Shown: positions 1-8,440, counted from the stretch's first letter. The stretch is DNA of 64,000 nt from Photobacterium aquae (GCF_001029445.1 NZ_LDOT01000023.1:186001-250000), one strand, 5' to 3'. Numbers and translations are program-made. The notes: a model not told the origin generated them from the letters alone.

Positions 1-1
1 T

Positions 2-118
2 AGTGGTATTTGCATCATTTCTTTAAAGTATCAATTGCTTATAACTGGTACATGTTATGCATTAGCCTATGAGGATACAGAAGGAGTGATGCCTAGATAT
101 GAGTTTGTGATGCGGTAA
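2..118 (+). CDS. Possible 3' end of an upstream gene (partial)
   Basis: One forward frame is open from the window edge to a TAA at 116-118, ending in residues TEGVMPRYEFVMR. It is followed 23 bases later by a strong hairpin with a T-run (141-232), as expected after a gene end. No family is recognisable from 38 residues and no start is visible, so this is only a plausible C-terminus. Chance openness of 39 codons is quite possible. Confidence 0.3.
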   Translation, partial: SGICIISLKYQLLITGTCYALAYEDTEGVMPRYEFVMR

Positions 119-140
119 GAAAGAAAAAGCGGTTTGGTTC

Positions 141-232
141 AGCGCTACACCTTGCTTGAATTCTGGAGTCAATCTTCAGTAGCGGGAAGATTGACTCTAG
201 CATTCACAGTAGCAGGTGTAGTGCTTTTTTTT
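141..232 (+). terminator. Large nested-hairpin terminator
   Basis: An outer 12-bp stem pairs 141-152 with 214-225 (one G-U wobble). Inside it an inner perfect 12-bp stem pairs 166-177 with 186-197 around an 8-base loop. Seven T follow the outer stem at 226-232, then the terminal G-C of the convergent gene begins. It looks like an unusually large intrinsic terminator for the gene running in from the left edge. Confidence 0.65.
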
Positions 233-238
233 GCAGTA

Positions 239-1573
239 TTAGTTAGTTATTCGTGCAAATCGGGATAGGTAGCGACCATCTCGAGAGAAGAAGATGATCT
301 CTTCGGCAATTTCGTTTTGATTTCGTTTAATCCGGATCATATTGTCAATGCCATGGGCGACAACTCGGTTTTTATTTTCGATTGTTAATGGAATAGAAAA
401 TTGGTTCACTTTTGCCTGCAACACGTTATCTTGGAAAACGATCTGTAGCGGTATCCCATTACTGTCAAGGTAGTTTCCAACCACTTCTATTCTATGTTGC
501 CAGCCATTTTTATCTTCTTTCGGTAGCTTCAATTTATGGTTTGGCGTTTTGTCTTTCATAATACGGACAATATCAGCAGCAAGCATTTCCAAGTTTGTGT
601 TGAAAACGTTGCTCATTGCGATATAAACCGTATTTGTTTTGGGATGCTGCATTAGTAGCGCTTTGTAGCCATCGATCTTACCCTGATTGACGTAGTAAAA
701 CTCACCTTCGATCTCCTGCATGGTGAGACCTAGTTTTTGTTCATACATCATTTGCAGTGTATCGTGGCTTATGATTTGACCTCGACTGAGTGCTTGGTTC
801 CACAGATAGAGATCGCGGGCGGTGGTTATTAGCTCTCCTGCGGAACCTGCACAGCCAACAGGGGTAATCTGTGCATCAATTAAGCCTGAGAGCTCGTAGG
901 ATTTCGCAAGTTGGACAGAAAGGGTTAGTTTTAGACTTGAGTCTTTAAGCCCGGCTGGTCGTATGATTTCTTTGGTTACATAGTCGCTATAGTTTTGCCG
1001 TGTGACTTTCTCAATAATCCCACCAAGTAAGTAGTAATTGGCGTGACTATAGTTGTACATCAGGCTCGGTGTGTAAACTTTTGAGTTTGCAACAATCTCA
1101 TTGATGATGCTGTTTGATCGGCAACTTGATTTGTATTCACGCCAGTCAGTATCACGGTAAAGGCCAGATGTGTGATCCAGCAGCATTTTGATGGTGATAT
1201 CACGGCCTTTATTTAGTTGTGGATAATATTTGGAAACGGGATCATTCAGATCAAGTTTCTTTTCTTCATAGAGTTTCAGGATAGCAACGGCTGTGAACTG
1301 CTTGGTGATTGATCCAACTTTAAATTGGTTTTGCGGATTTAACTCGCGCTTGTGCTTGACGTCGGCAAAACCAAAAGATTCTTCATATAAAATATTGCTG
1401 TCTTTCGCAATTAATACGTTGCCATTAAACCAACCGTATTGACGCTGGTGATTGAAATAGTCGTCAAGGTTAGTTTGTAGAGAATCGCTCGCCCATGTAG
1501 GCGTTGTGGTGCTGGCGAGAAGAGCAACAAGGCCCGCTATGGTTGTGCGTTTGAGTTTGATCATAAAGTTCAA
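239..1573 (-). CDS. Serine hydrolase of the beta-lactamase/penicillin-binding (class C-like) family
   Basis: A 444-residue protein with an N-terminal signal peptide (cut near TWA-SD, about residue 29), so probably periplasmic. The SxxK nucleophile motif is SITK (S88, K91). The second motif reads YSH (Y175-S176-H177) followed by ANYYLLGG, where family members usually have YxN. The GRDITIKMLLDHTSGL block (about 123-138) is typical of this esterase/D,D-peptidase fold. Family members are esterases, D-amino acid peptidases or peptidoglycan hydrolases, and the substrate cannot be read from sequence. The C-terminal 90 residues look like the beta-rich extra domain found in many members. It stands alone, convergent with the hairpin at 141-232. 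Confidence 0.8.
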   Translation of the reverse strand: MNFMIKLKRTTIAGLVALLASTTTPTWASDSLQTNLDDYFNHQRQYGWFNGNVLIAKDSNILYEESFGFADVKHKRELNPQNQFKVGSITKQFTAVAILKLYEEKKLDLNDPVSKYYPQLNKGRDITIKMLLDHTSGLYRDTDWREYKSSCRSNSIINEIVANSKVYTPSLMYNYSHANYYLLGGIIEKVTRQNYSDYVTKEIIRPAGLKDSSLKLTLSVQLAKSYELSGLIDAQITPVGCAGSAGELITTARDLYLWNQALSRGQIISHDTLQMMYEQKLGLTMQEIEGEFYYVNQGKIDGYKALLMQHPKTNTVYIAMSNVFNTNLEMLAADIVRIMKDKTPNHKLKLPKEDKNGWQHRIEVVGNYLDSNGIPLQIVFQDNVLQAKVNQFSIPLTIENKNRVVAHGIDNMIRIKRNQNEIAEEIIFFSRDGRYLSRFARITN

Positions 1574-1865
1574 TGTGAGAATTCATTTTCCATATATATA
1601 GCAACAAAATTACCACTGGTTTCGCAACGACATAGTGTTAGATCGCAACTTGCGGGTAGTTGTGTTTAATTACTCGAGTCACTTAATGTTTTTTATAATA
1701 TGCAATTACGGTTGCAATAATAAGTGAGAGGCGGTGCGGTTATCATTCGTTATCTTATTGTTATAAAATAATTTATTGATTTATCGGTTGGTAAGACGGT
1801 GGGTGAGGGCATAGATCTATTTTGTCTCTGGGATGAGGTTCTGAATCTATAGATCAATGGTAGGA
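1574..1865. other. AT-rich intergenic region upstream of the serine hydrolase
   Basis: No coding signal is seen. It contains the presumed promoter of the leftward serine hydrolase and ends at the terminator at 1866-1896 that closes the acyl-CoA ligase gene. Nothing else stands out. Confidence 0.5.
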
Positions 1866-1896
1866 AAAACGCCGAACAGAGGGTGTCCGGCGTTTT
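1866..1896. terminator. Intrinsic terminator, bidirectional
   Basis: A 9-bp stem, AAAACGCCG with CGGCGTTTT, encloses a 13-base loop just past the stop codon of the leftward acyl-CoA ligase. The A-run on one flank and T-run on the other allow function in both directions. Confidence 0.8.
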
Positions 1897-1902
1897 GTTG
1901 GT

Positions 1903-3606
1903 TTAACTCAGGTTATCTTCCCACTGAACAAGTTTATCTTTAGGCCAATGGGAACCTATATCGTGATATTTTTTCTCAAGCACGTGTCGTTTGATTTTCA
2001 ATGTTGGAGTTAGAATGCCATTTTCGACACTCCAAGGATCCTCAATCATTAAGACCCCTTTGATTTTTGCGTGTGATTCGAGTTCCTTATTGATGGTGTC
2101 GATAACGCGTTTAGCGGTTTTCTCGTATCGCTCACGGTCAAAGTTTTGGAATTGGTGAGGAATCGCCAGCAAAATGGGGGCAGGTAGGCCCGAGCCGATG
2201 ACACACATTAACTCAATATTGGCGAGCTCAAAAATACGTTTCTCAATAGGAACCGGCGATACGAATTTGCCTTTGGCTGTTTTGAATGTGTCGTTGATAC
2301 GGCCTTGAATGGTCAGATAGCCTTCATCGTCAATAGAACCGATATCTCCAGTATGAAGCCATCCGTCACTGTCGAACATTTTCGCCGTGGCTTCTTCATT
2401 CTTGTAGTAACCAGAAAAGAGCCCCATGCCTCGGACAAGGATTTCTTCGTTGTCGGAAACCTTCACTTCTATGCCGGGCCCAGCATTACCAACAGTACCG
2501 ATTTTATCGCTGCGGAATGGGTGATTGAGTGTGCTGTAAGCAAAAGACTCGGTCATCCCCCATGCTTCGGTGATCTTGAGACCGACATTCTCGTACCAGC
2601 GTAGTAAAGCCGGTGAGATAGGCGCTGAACCACAGCCAAGTACCCTTGCTTTGTTTAAGCCAAGCCCATCTGCCAATTTGCGTTTAATAACACCTGAGAC
2701 AAACGGGATTTTGAGCAGGATATTGAGTTTTCCTTGGGGGAGTTTTTCAAGGATGCGCTGTTGGAACAGAGTCCATAGGCGAGGTACGGAAATAAACAGG
2801 GTTGGACGATGCATTTTGACATCATCAATAAAGGTATCGAGTGATTCTGGAAAGGCGACTTGCATTCCTGCGATAACAGAAGAGCCAAAGATATAGACTC
2901 GCTCTGTGATGTGGGCCAGAGGCAAATAGGAAAATAGGCGTTCACCGTCTTGCATACCGATGTGATCAACAAGGCGTTGAACTGACCATGAAAACGCGCC
3001 GTAACTCAGCATAGCCCCCTTGGGAAGGCCAGATGTACCGGATGTGTAGACGATAGACATAATGTCATTCGGCTGGTGGTTTGGACGTTCCTCACTTGGC
3101 TTATATTTGGCGATAAACTCGTTAAAGCCGTACTGGCATTTTGGTGCAGAAGGGTAATCAAAATTGACAGTAAAGAGGTCTGGCATGCCAGCCAGAACGG
3201 TATTGATGGCTTTACTGTCGTCAAGTTTACCAATAAGCAGGGCTTTGGATTCACTGTGAGTAAGACAATGCTCAACGGTTTCAGGGCCAGCGGTTGGGAA
3301 GATTGGCACGCTGATGTAACTGCCGAGCATTAATGCAAGATCGGTGATGAACCATTCGGCACAGTTTTTTGACATCAGCGCAATACGATCCCCTGGCTGG
3401 AAACCTTGGGCGCGGAGAGCACTGACGAGTCGCAGAGCTTTGTCTGCTACCTCGGCATAGGTGAAGTCGACAAATTGACGATTGATGATTTGGCGAAGGT
3501 AGACTTCGTTACTGCGTTCTTTTGCCCATTTCAAAATACAATCAGTCGGCAGTTGTTGAGTCATAAGGGAATCCTTAATGCGATCCGTTTGCAAAGGTAG
3601 AGTCAT
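1903..3606 (-). CDS. Long-chain acyl-CoA synthetase (AMP-binding family)
   Basis: Adenylate-forming enzyme that would activate a long-chain fatty acid with ATP and join it to coenzyme A. The P-loop-like signature YTSGTSGLPKGAM lies near residue 190, followed by EAWGMTE, the GWLHTGDIG motif, and a C-terminal catalytic lysine in TLKIKRHVLEKK. The layout resembles FadD15/eukaryotic ACSL-type ligases more than E. coli FadD. Of several in-frame starts I chose ATG 3606, preceded by AAGGA at good spacing (567 residues). ATG 3564 also has AAGGA and is an alternative, while the farther upstream start at 3666 lacks support. It is divergent from the TetR gene at 4104, separated by 497 bases holding a Fur-like box. 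Confidence 0.85.
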   Translation of the reverse strand: MTLPLQTDRIKDSLMTQQLPTDCILKWAKERSNEVYLRQIINRQFVDFTYAEVADKALRLVSALRAQGFQPGDRIALMSKNCAEWFITDLALMLGSYISVPIFPTAGPETVEHCLTHSESKALLIGKLDDSKAINTVLAGMPDLFTVNFDYPSAPKCQYGFNEFIAKYKPSEERPNHQPNDIMSIVYTSGTSGLPKGAMLSYGAFSWSVQRLVDHIGMQDGERLFSYLPLAHITERVYIFGSSVIAGMQVAFPESLDTFIDDVKMHRPTLFISVPRLWTLFQQRILEKLPQGKLNILLKIPFVSGVIKRKLADGLGLNKARVLGCGSAPISPALLRWYENVGLKITEAWGMTESFAYSTLNHPFRSDKIGTVGNAGPGIEVKVSDNEEILVRGMGLFSGYYKNEEATAKMFDSDGWLHTGDIGSIDDEGYLTIQGRINDTFKTAKGKFVSPVPIEKRIFELANIELMCVIGSGLPAPILLAIPHQFQNFDRERYEKTAKRVIDTINKELESHAKIKGVLMIEDPWSVENGILTPTLKIKRHVLEKKYHDIGSHWPKDKLVQWEDNLS

Positions 3607-3933
3607 ACAGCGATCCTTCCATGTTATCGTTTTGTTAAAATAATAGCTTTTGCACTGATTGGTCAAGCAGATTTATGACTGAATGTGCATAATCACTTTG
3701 TAATTACAGCAAAAAAAGCAATGGTCATACCTGTCAGTAACTAAGGTAGAACAAAATTTAAACAACTGCGTAGATTTCGTGTTTGTAACGTTTTAGTGCG
3801 GTGGATAACGATGTGTAACTGTTGCGAAATTCACCCATGGGATCGAATGAAGGGATTTATTGCGAGATTTGTCCTCATGTTTTGCATGGATGTGGATTTT
3901 ATGTAAGATTATGCCTTGATAAAAAAGTGTTTT

Positions 3934-3948
3934 TGATAATAATTATCT
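3934..3948. promoter_or_regulatory. Fur-box-like palindrome
   Basis: The 15-mer TGATAATAATTATCT matches the 7-1-7 Fur consensus TGATAATNATTATCA at 13 of the 14 defined positions. It lies 156 bases upstream of the TetR-family start and 328 upstream of the acyl-CoA ligase start. Confidence 0.55.
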
Positions 3949-3949
3949 A

Positions 3950-3966
3950 ACAGGACGATATCCTGT
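3950..3966. promoter_or_regulatory. Inverted repeat, candidate TetR operator
   Basis: ACAGGA and TCCTGT are separated by CGATA, immediately beside the Fur-like box. TetR-family proteins commonly bind short palindromes next to their own gene. The assignment is inference only. Confidence 0.3.
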
Positions 3967-4103
3967 ATTTTGGTAGTGGTGGTGCAAATTTAGGCAGCTT
4001 GCCGTATTTGTGTATTACGAAATGAGAGCTAATTTGTCATCTTGTCTGTAAGAGCGTAACCTGCAGGCAGATACAATGAATAAGATAATAGAGTCAATTT
4101 TTT

Positions 4104-4565
4104 ATGCCGAAGCGTAGTAAAGAAGATACCGAAATTACCATTCAGACAATCATGGATGCCGTGGTCGACCAAATTCTGACGTTGGGCTACGATAAGATGT
4201 CTTACACGACGTTGAGTAAGCAGACGGGGATTTCACGAACAGGGATCAGCCATCACTTTCCTAAGAAACAGGACTTTGCTAACGCGTTAGATGGTCGAAT
4301 TTTCCGCCTGTTTGTCGAGCGTCTAGACCTAGATAATGGACTGAATACATTCAGTGAAAGCTGGATTGCCGCGTTGGATGATGAAAAATTTCGTGCAACG
4401 CTGCGACTGTTATTCCACCATATTGCATCAGCTGAAACGACCAGTGATTTTGCCAAGCGTGGTATAGAGCGGTTGTATGAACTGTGTGAAGAGCGTTTTG
4501 GTTCTGAAAGCCAAAAAGAATTAGAATGGCTTCTTGGTAAATCATTGATTAGCCTTGTTAAATAA
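4104..4565 (+). CDS. TetR-family transcriptional regulator
   Basis: A 153-residue protein, short for a TetR regulator (usually about 190). The N-terminal helix-turn-helix is clear at about residues 30-53, in MSYTTLSKQTGISRTGISHH followed by FPKKQDF. The C-terminal ligand/dimer domain is compact. It is divergent from the long-chain acyl-CoA ligase, which suggests control of fatty acid activation, and an inverted repeat sits in the shared region. No strong ribosome binding site precedes the ATG. Confidence 0.8.
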   Translation: MPKRSKEDTEITIQTIMDAVVDQILTLGYDKMSYTTLSKQTGISRTGISHHFPKKQDFANALDGRIFRLFVERLDLDNGLNTFSESWIAALDDEKFRATLRLLFHHIASAETTSDFAKRGIERLYELCEERFGSESQKELEWLLGKSLISLVK

Positions 4566-4631
4566 AAATCTCTTGCAATATGTGTTCTTAATAATGCTTG
4601 TGTTTTCGTACCAGAAAGAAGGGCATGCTCT

Positions 4632-4844
4632 GTGTTGAAATATATCGTAATCGCTTTGGTTGGTCTTGGTGTTTATATCGGCATGACTTATAAGGATGAT
4701 ATTGAGGACTTGATGGATTCTCGTTCATTAGAAGAGGTCCATGATGTGTTCGAAGATATGTCAGACAAAGCGTCGGATAGCGCAGATTCGCTTTCTGAGG
4801 CCGCTGATAAGTTGAGTTCTAAGTTTGAAGAGCTAACAAACTGA
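4632..4844 (+). CDS. Small membrane-anchored hypothetical protein
   Basis: A 70-residue protein beginning at GTG 4632, preceded by AGAAGGG. Residues 2-19 form one hydrophobic segment (MLKYIVIALVGLGVYIGM). The rest is acidic and heptad-like, rich in D, E, S and L, probably a short helix or coiled coil in the periplasm or cytoplasm. No known domain is recognised. A strong terminator follows within 25 bases, supporting a real transcript. Confidence 0.6.
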   Translation: MLKYIVIALVGLGVYIGMTYKDDIEDLMDSRSLEEVHDVFEDMSDKASDSADSLSEAADKLSSKFEELTN

Positions 4845-4865
4845 TTGTTAGTCATTGTACCAGAT

Positions 4866-4893
4866 AAAAAAGCACCCACAGGGTGCTTTTTTT
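4866..4893. terminator. Intrinsic terminator, bidirectional
   Basis: AGCACCC pairs with GGGTGCT around a 3-base loop, flanked by A6 and T7. It sits between the convergent small membrane protein and LoiP-like protease genes and can serve both. Confidence 0.85.
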
Positions 4894-4918
4894 GTCACGA
4901 AGCCAAAGAGGTTATCGT

Positions 4919-5722
4919 TTAGTTTGGCATTAGTTTGCATTGTGGGTGCGGTGTGCTGGTATTGGGCAGTTTGGCTATTTCGGCTTTTAGATCATCGATA
5001 CGTGTATCATGTGATGGGTGAGTTGATAGCAATTCTGGTGGCTGTTGGCCGCCTGAGGCTTTGGCCATATTTTTCCAAAGAGTAATGCTTTCTTGTGGAT
5101 TGAAGCCTGCTTGTGCCATCAGACGCAGTCCCATAATGTCCGACTCAGATTCTTGGGCTCGGCCGTAGGGCATCAAAACCCCGTATTGGACACCTAGTCC
5201 CAGTCCTGCCATAGCGGCATCATGGTATTGTGTACCGCTGATGGCGATGCTCGATATTTGCATGCCGACATTGGCCAATTGGCTTCTTGATAGCCTTTCG
5301 TTGCTGTGTTGCGCGAGAACATGGGCAATTTCGTGGCCAATCACGGTTGCCAGCTGATCTTGGTTGTTTGCGACGTTGAGTAGGCCAGTGTAAACACCGA
5401 TTTTTCCACCAGGAAGGGCGAAGGCATTAATTTGCTTGCTGTCAAAAACGACGACTTCCCACTGTCCTGGTGTTTGAGGGCCGGAAAGGGTTGCGGTGAG
5501 CGCATCAGTGACACATTGTACGTAGTGCTGGGTCGCTTTATTCGTGCTGATTTTTTCTTTTTCTTTTAATTGCTCGAATGATTGAGCGCCAAGCTGTGAC
5601 ATATCTTGTTCTGAATACAGCAACATTTGCTGGCGTCCAGTTGGAGAGCTGCTGCAGGCGGTTAGCGTCAATGCTAATGCACCGCAGAGGGATGCGCTGA
5701 TTAGGGGAAACTTACATCGCAT
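4919..5722 (-). CDS. M48-family metalloprotease lipoprotein, LoiP-like
   Basis: A 267-residue zinc protease with the HExxH motif in GHEIAHVLAQH (about residues 128-138) and a downstream glutamate in ESESDIMGLRLM. The N-terminus is a lipoprotein signal with lipobox LTAC, so it is likely anchored to the outer membrane. Its length and motifs match E. coli LoiP/YggG, which degrades envelope proteins under stress. The start ATG 5722 has AAAGGA seven bases upstream. It is convergent with the small membrane protein gene. The role is inferred from family. Confidence 0.85.
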   Translation of the reverse strand: MRCKFPLISASLCGALALTLTACSSSPTGRQQMLLYSEQDMSQLGAQSFEQLKEKEKISTNKATQHYVQCVTDALTATLSGPQTPGQWEVVVFDSKQINAFALPGGKIGVYTGLLNVANNQDQLATVIGHEIAHVLAQHSNERLSRSQLANVGMQISSIAISGTQYHDAAMAGLGLGVQYGVLMPYGRAQESESDIMGLRLMAQAGFNPQESITLWKNMAKASGGQQPPELLSTHPSHDTRIDDLKAEIAKLPNTSTPHPQCKLMPN

Positions 5723-5845
5723 TATTGCGTCCTTTCATGGTTGGTACTTGTTCTTGCTATCATACAGCAAAGCGTTGATTGGAGCAGTTTAGCTATACAA
5801 TTTGGCTCGTATATTTGATGAAAATTCTTGAGGATCTCTATCGTA

Positions 5846-6280
5846 ATGAGTATTTGGAAAAAAGCGTTTACTTTGGCTTCGCTTAATCAGACATCGAAGA
5901 ATACGCTGGTTGAGCATCTGGGCATTGAATATACCGCGTTTGATGAAAATAGCCTGACGGCAGTAATGCCAGTGGAACCTCGGACTCACCAGCCCCTTGG
6001 TATGCTACACGGAGGTGCATCGGTGGTGCTGGCTGAAACGCTGGGTTCTATTGCGGCAAACATGTGTGTAGATATGGATAAGTATTGTGTTGGCCTTGAT
6101 ATTAATGCCAACCATATTCGGGCTATGCGCAGTGGTCACGTGATCGGTAGAACAATGCCTCTTCACTTGGGAGCGACGACCCAAGTCTGGCAAATTGAAA
6201 TCACCGATGAGCGAGGACGCTTGGTGTGTACCAGTCGCTTAACAATGGCTGTAATGAAGCATAAGAAGAAAGAACTATGA
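5846..6280 (+). CDS. menI: 1,4-dihydroxy-2-naphthoyl-CoA hydrolase (hotdog thioesterase)
   Basis: A 144-residue hotdog-fold thioesterase very like E. coli MenI/YdiI, which releases 1,4-dihydroxy-2-naphthoate from CoA in menaquinone synthesis. Shared landmarks are MPVEPRTHQPLGMLHGGAS, VLAETLGS with the catalytic glutamate, INANHIR, and HLGATTQVWQIEI. I chose ATG 5846 with GAGG upstream, rather than the TTG six codons earlier, because the MenI N-terminus then aligns (MSIWKKAFTLASLN). The stop overlaps the start of the next gene (ATGA), so the two are translationally coupled. Confidence 0.9.
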   Translation: MSIWKKAFTLASLNQTSKNTLVEHLGIEYTAFDENSLTAVMPVEPRTHQPLGMLHGGASVVLAETLGSIAANMCVDMDKYCVGLDINANHIRAMRSGHVIGRTMPLHLGATTQVWQIEITDERGRLVCTSRLTMAVMKHKKKEL

Positions 6281-6513
6281 CAATCGTATTTTCACAAGGG
6301 CGAATTATTGCCAACCAACATGAAATTGTTATTCGACTCGATGGTTCGTCTCGGGTGACATTGCAGGCATCGGTTGATGATTGTCGTTTGATAGGCAAGG
6401 GAGCGAATGTGGTGACTGCTGTCGGTTCTGGGATCAATTGGTCAGTGAAACTTGATGATGAAAATCAATTGCAGCAGCTTGCGGCAGATGTGGGGATGGC
6501 AATTGATGGCTAA
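6277..6513 (+). CDS. Small conserved protein, probably DUF3389
   Basis: A 78-residue protein whose ATG overlaps the TGA of menI by four bases. It is mostly beta-strand in pattern, without a signal peptide or membrane segment. It matches my recollection of DUF3389, a small Vibrionaceae family found beside this thioesterase. Function is unknown; coupling suggests it works with or regulates MenI. A strong terminator follows. Confidence 0.65.
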   Translation: MTIVFSQGRIIANQHEIVIRLDGSSRVTLQASVDDCRLIGKGANVVTAVGSGINWSVKLDDENQLQQLAADVGMAIDG

Positions 6514-6541
6514 TCTCCCCCTTATGAGCTAGTTTGGGGAT

Positions 6542-6569
6542 AAAAAGCGCCGGTGAAGGCGCTTTTTTT
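6542..6569 (+). terminator. Intrinsic terminator after menI operon
   Basis: AAAAAGCGCC pairs with GGCGCTTTTT around a short loop, followed by a T-run, about 30 bases past the DUF3389 stop. Confidence 0.85.
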
Positions 6570-6786
6570 GTATCCGTATCACAGGGTTGAGAGTAAAGCT
6601 AGGTCATAAAATGGTTAAAAAGCGGGAAAAATTAGGCTCATTATAAGGTTTACAGTAGCCATGAGGTCGGTGAAAAGGGTATGGTATAGCAAGAGTAAAG
6701 TACAGATTAATTCTAATAAAATCACAGGCTTGCATTATTCCGCTAAGGGATAATATACCTTGATAATATTGTGGTGAGAGGCGCCG

Positions 6787-7680
6787 ATGCACAAAGAAAG
6801 ATTAAAGCAGATTGCAGAGTTTGCTTATAAAACGATTTTTCGGCAAGCAGCCACGTTGAGCAAGATAGAACAGACTTTCTATGGCTGGGTGGTATTTCTA
6901 GGTTCAGGAAAATCCCGGGTTGTGGTTAAATTTTCCCGTGAAGTAGGGCGATTGGTGTTAGAGCTCGATGGATTGCAGCGCTTACGTAAGAGCGTGTCGT
7001 GCAAGGTTCCTGAAGTATTATTTTTTGGCCGTGAGGATGGGCATGATTACCTGATGCTGGAGTGGGTTGATGGCATGCCGGCTCACAAACTTCCAGCAAC
7101 CCCGATGGCTATATCGGCCTTCAGAGATAGTTATGTAGATGTTTTGCTAGAAATGCATGAGCATAGCGCAGAAGGATATGAGATCCCTAAGCAAGGCTTT
7201 ACGGATTCATTCGACTCTGCATTTGAGCATTGGATGTCGCCGGTTTACCGTTATGTAATGAGTGAGTATTCCCCTTTTACGCCGCATTTGCGTGAAATAT
7301 ATGGCCAGTTGTGGGAGTCTCGTGCTGACATTTTGTCTGAACTAAAAGGGGCTCCATCCTTGATTCATGACGATTGCCATATTGGCAATGTGTTATTTGA
7401 TCCAAAGACATTCAAGGTCTCTGCTGTGCTAGACCCTTGTGATGTCGGGTTTCGTCACCGGGAAATGGATCTTTTTCATTTGTATGATGTTCGCCCAGAA
7501 CTGGGTTTGGTCGAGCATTATTGTAAGCATGTAACCTTGGATGACGGCTTCGAGTTGCGGCGCTGGTTTTTCAGTTTGTGGGACGATGCAAAGCATAGTC
7601 GTAATATGGGCTGGTTTGACGCGCAATGGCTTGAAGGAAAGGTGGCAAAGATGCATCAATACCGCCCTTTTAGTCAGTGA
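6787..7680 (+). CDS. Phosphotransferase-fold protein, YcbJ-like
   Basis: A 297-residue protein of the aminoglycoside phosphotransferase/choline kinase fold. The catalytic loop is seen as LIHDDCHIGNVLF (HxDxxxxN, about 194-206) and the metal-binding Asp in VLDPCDVGFRHREMDLF. The length and the tryptophan-rich C-terminus (RRWFFSLWDDAKHSRNMG) resemble E. coli YcbJ. The natural substrate is unknown. GAGAGG stands 10 bases before the ATG. The gene is followed closely by a lipoprotein gene on the same strand. Confidence 0.75.
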   Translation: MHKERLKQIAEFAYKTIFRQAATLSKIEQTFYGWVVFLGSGKSRVVVKFSREVGRLVLELDGLQRLRKSVSCKVPEVLFFGREDGHDYLMLEWVDGMPAHKLPATPMAISAFRDSYVDVLLEMHEHSAEGYEIPKQGFTDSFDSAFEHWMSPVYRYVMSEYSPFTPHLREIYGQLWESRADILSELKGAPSLIHDDCHIGNVLFDPKTFKVSAVLDPCDVGFRHREMDLFHLYDVRPELGLVEHYCKHVTLDDGFELRRWFFSLWDDAKHSRNMGWFDAQWLEGKVAKMHQYRPFSQ

Positions 7681-7758
7681 TGTCCATATGATTATGTATT
7701 TGGGCTAGTATGGGTATAAACGGTTGTAAATACATAAGGATATTGAGGGGGCCTTGCG

Positions 7759-8382
7759 ATGAGAATAACGTTGCTATTAGCGGGAGTGGTATTGCTGGGA
7801 GGTTGTGCCCAGCAATCGGCCCAAAAGACAGACTCCCTGCCTGATGTGAATGAACCCGTACAGCCGGAGGTTGTTGTTAAACAACCTCCTGTTGATCCCC
7901 CAGCTGTAGAACCTGTGCCTGAACTCAAGCCTGAGCCGAAACCCGAACCCAAGTCGGAAGCAAAACCTAAGCCGCAACCTATCGTTACTAAAACTCAGGA
8001 TGGTAAATTAATTCTAGGGCGTGAGGAATGGGTTGTTTTAGCGTCAACCAAAAAGCCAGTCAAGGCGACGGTGGATAATAGTCGTTCGTTGTCGTCTATT
8101 GGGGTTGCTGATGTACAACCTTTTGAGCGTGATGGAAAAGACTGGGTTAAGTTCAAAGCGGCAGGGCAAAACCTTGAGCTTCCCGTTGAAAGATGGAGCA
8201 AGGAAAAAGGCAGTGACGAACGCCAACCTGTGGTTAAGTTGAGAGCACGTCTTGGGGATCTCAATGAACTAACAGAGTTTGCCCTGACGGCCGGGAAAGG
8301 TATTGTTCTAGGCGTTAATTTTATCCGCGACGTGGCTGTGTTTGATAGTAACCGGCGTTATGTACAGCCTAAAATAAAGTAG
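7759..8382 (+). CDS. Lipoprotein with degenerate retropepsin-like (PF05618) domain
   Basis: A 207-residue lipoprotein (lipobox LLGGC, Cys 17) with a proline/glutamate/lysine-rich linker (about 30-72) ending in KPEPKPEPKSEAKPKPQ. The C-terminal 130 residues (from LILGREEWVVL) look like the ATP-dependent zinc protease family, a retropepsin-like fold. In active relatives the motif is DTGA; here the aligned position reads VDNSRSLSSI, keeping the Asp but losing TGA. Near the end GVNFIRDVAVFDSNRRYV aligns with the family GR-F-L motif. It is probably a non-catalytic envelope protein, with the linker spanning peptidoglycan. A terminator follows directly. Confidence 0.65.
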   Translation: MRITLLLAGVVLLGGCAQQSAQKTDSLPDVNEPVQPEVVVKQPPVDPPAVEPVPELKPEPKPEPKSEAKPKPQPIVTKTQDGKLILGREEWVVLASTKKPVKATVDNSRSLSSIGVADVQPFERDGKDWVKFKAAGQNLELPVERWSKEKGSDERQPVVKLRARLGDLNELTEFALTAGKGIVLGVNFIRDVAVFDSNRRYVQPKIK

Positions 8383-8390
8383 TATCCAGT

Positions 8391-8422
8391 GGGCTGTTTA
8401 CATGACGATAAACAGCCCTTTA
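8391..8422 (+). terminator. Intrinsic terminator
   Basis: A perfect 10-bp stem, GGGCTGTTTA with TAAACAGCCC, around 8 bases, followed by TTTATAT, in the convergent gap between the lipoprotein and DUF2797 genes. Confidence 0.75.
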
Positions 8423-8440
8423 TATCAATGGGTCATATCG

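Larger units (their letters stand above)
3607..4103. other. Divergent regulatory region between acyl-CoA ligase and TetR gene
   Basis: About 500 bases without a gene. It holds a Fur-like palindrome at 3934-3948 and a second inverted repeat, ACAGGA-N5-TCCTGT, at 3950-3966, the sort of size a TetR dimer binds. Promoters for both divergent genes should lie here. Confidence 0.5.

Noticed and set aside
141..232. Integron attC-like cassette site
   Set aside because: Size and nested dyad fit roughly, but the required RYYYAAC and GTTRRRY core sites are absent and a T-run follows.
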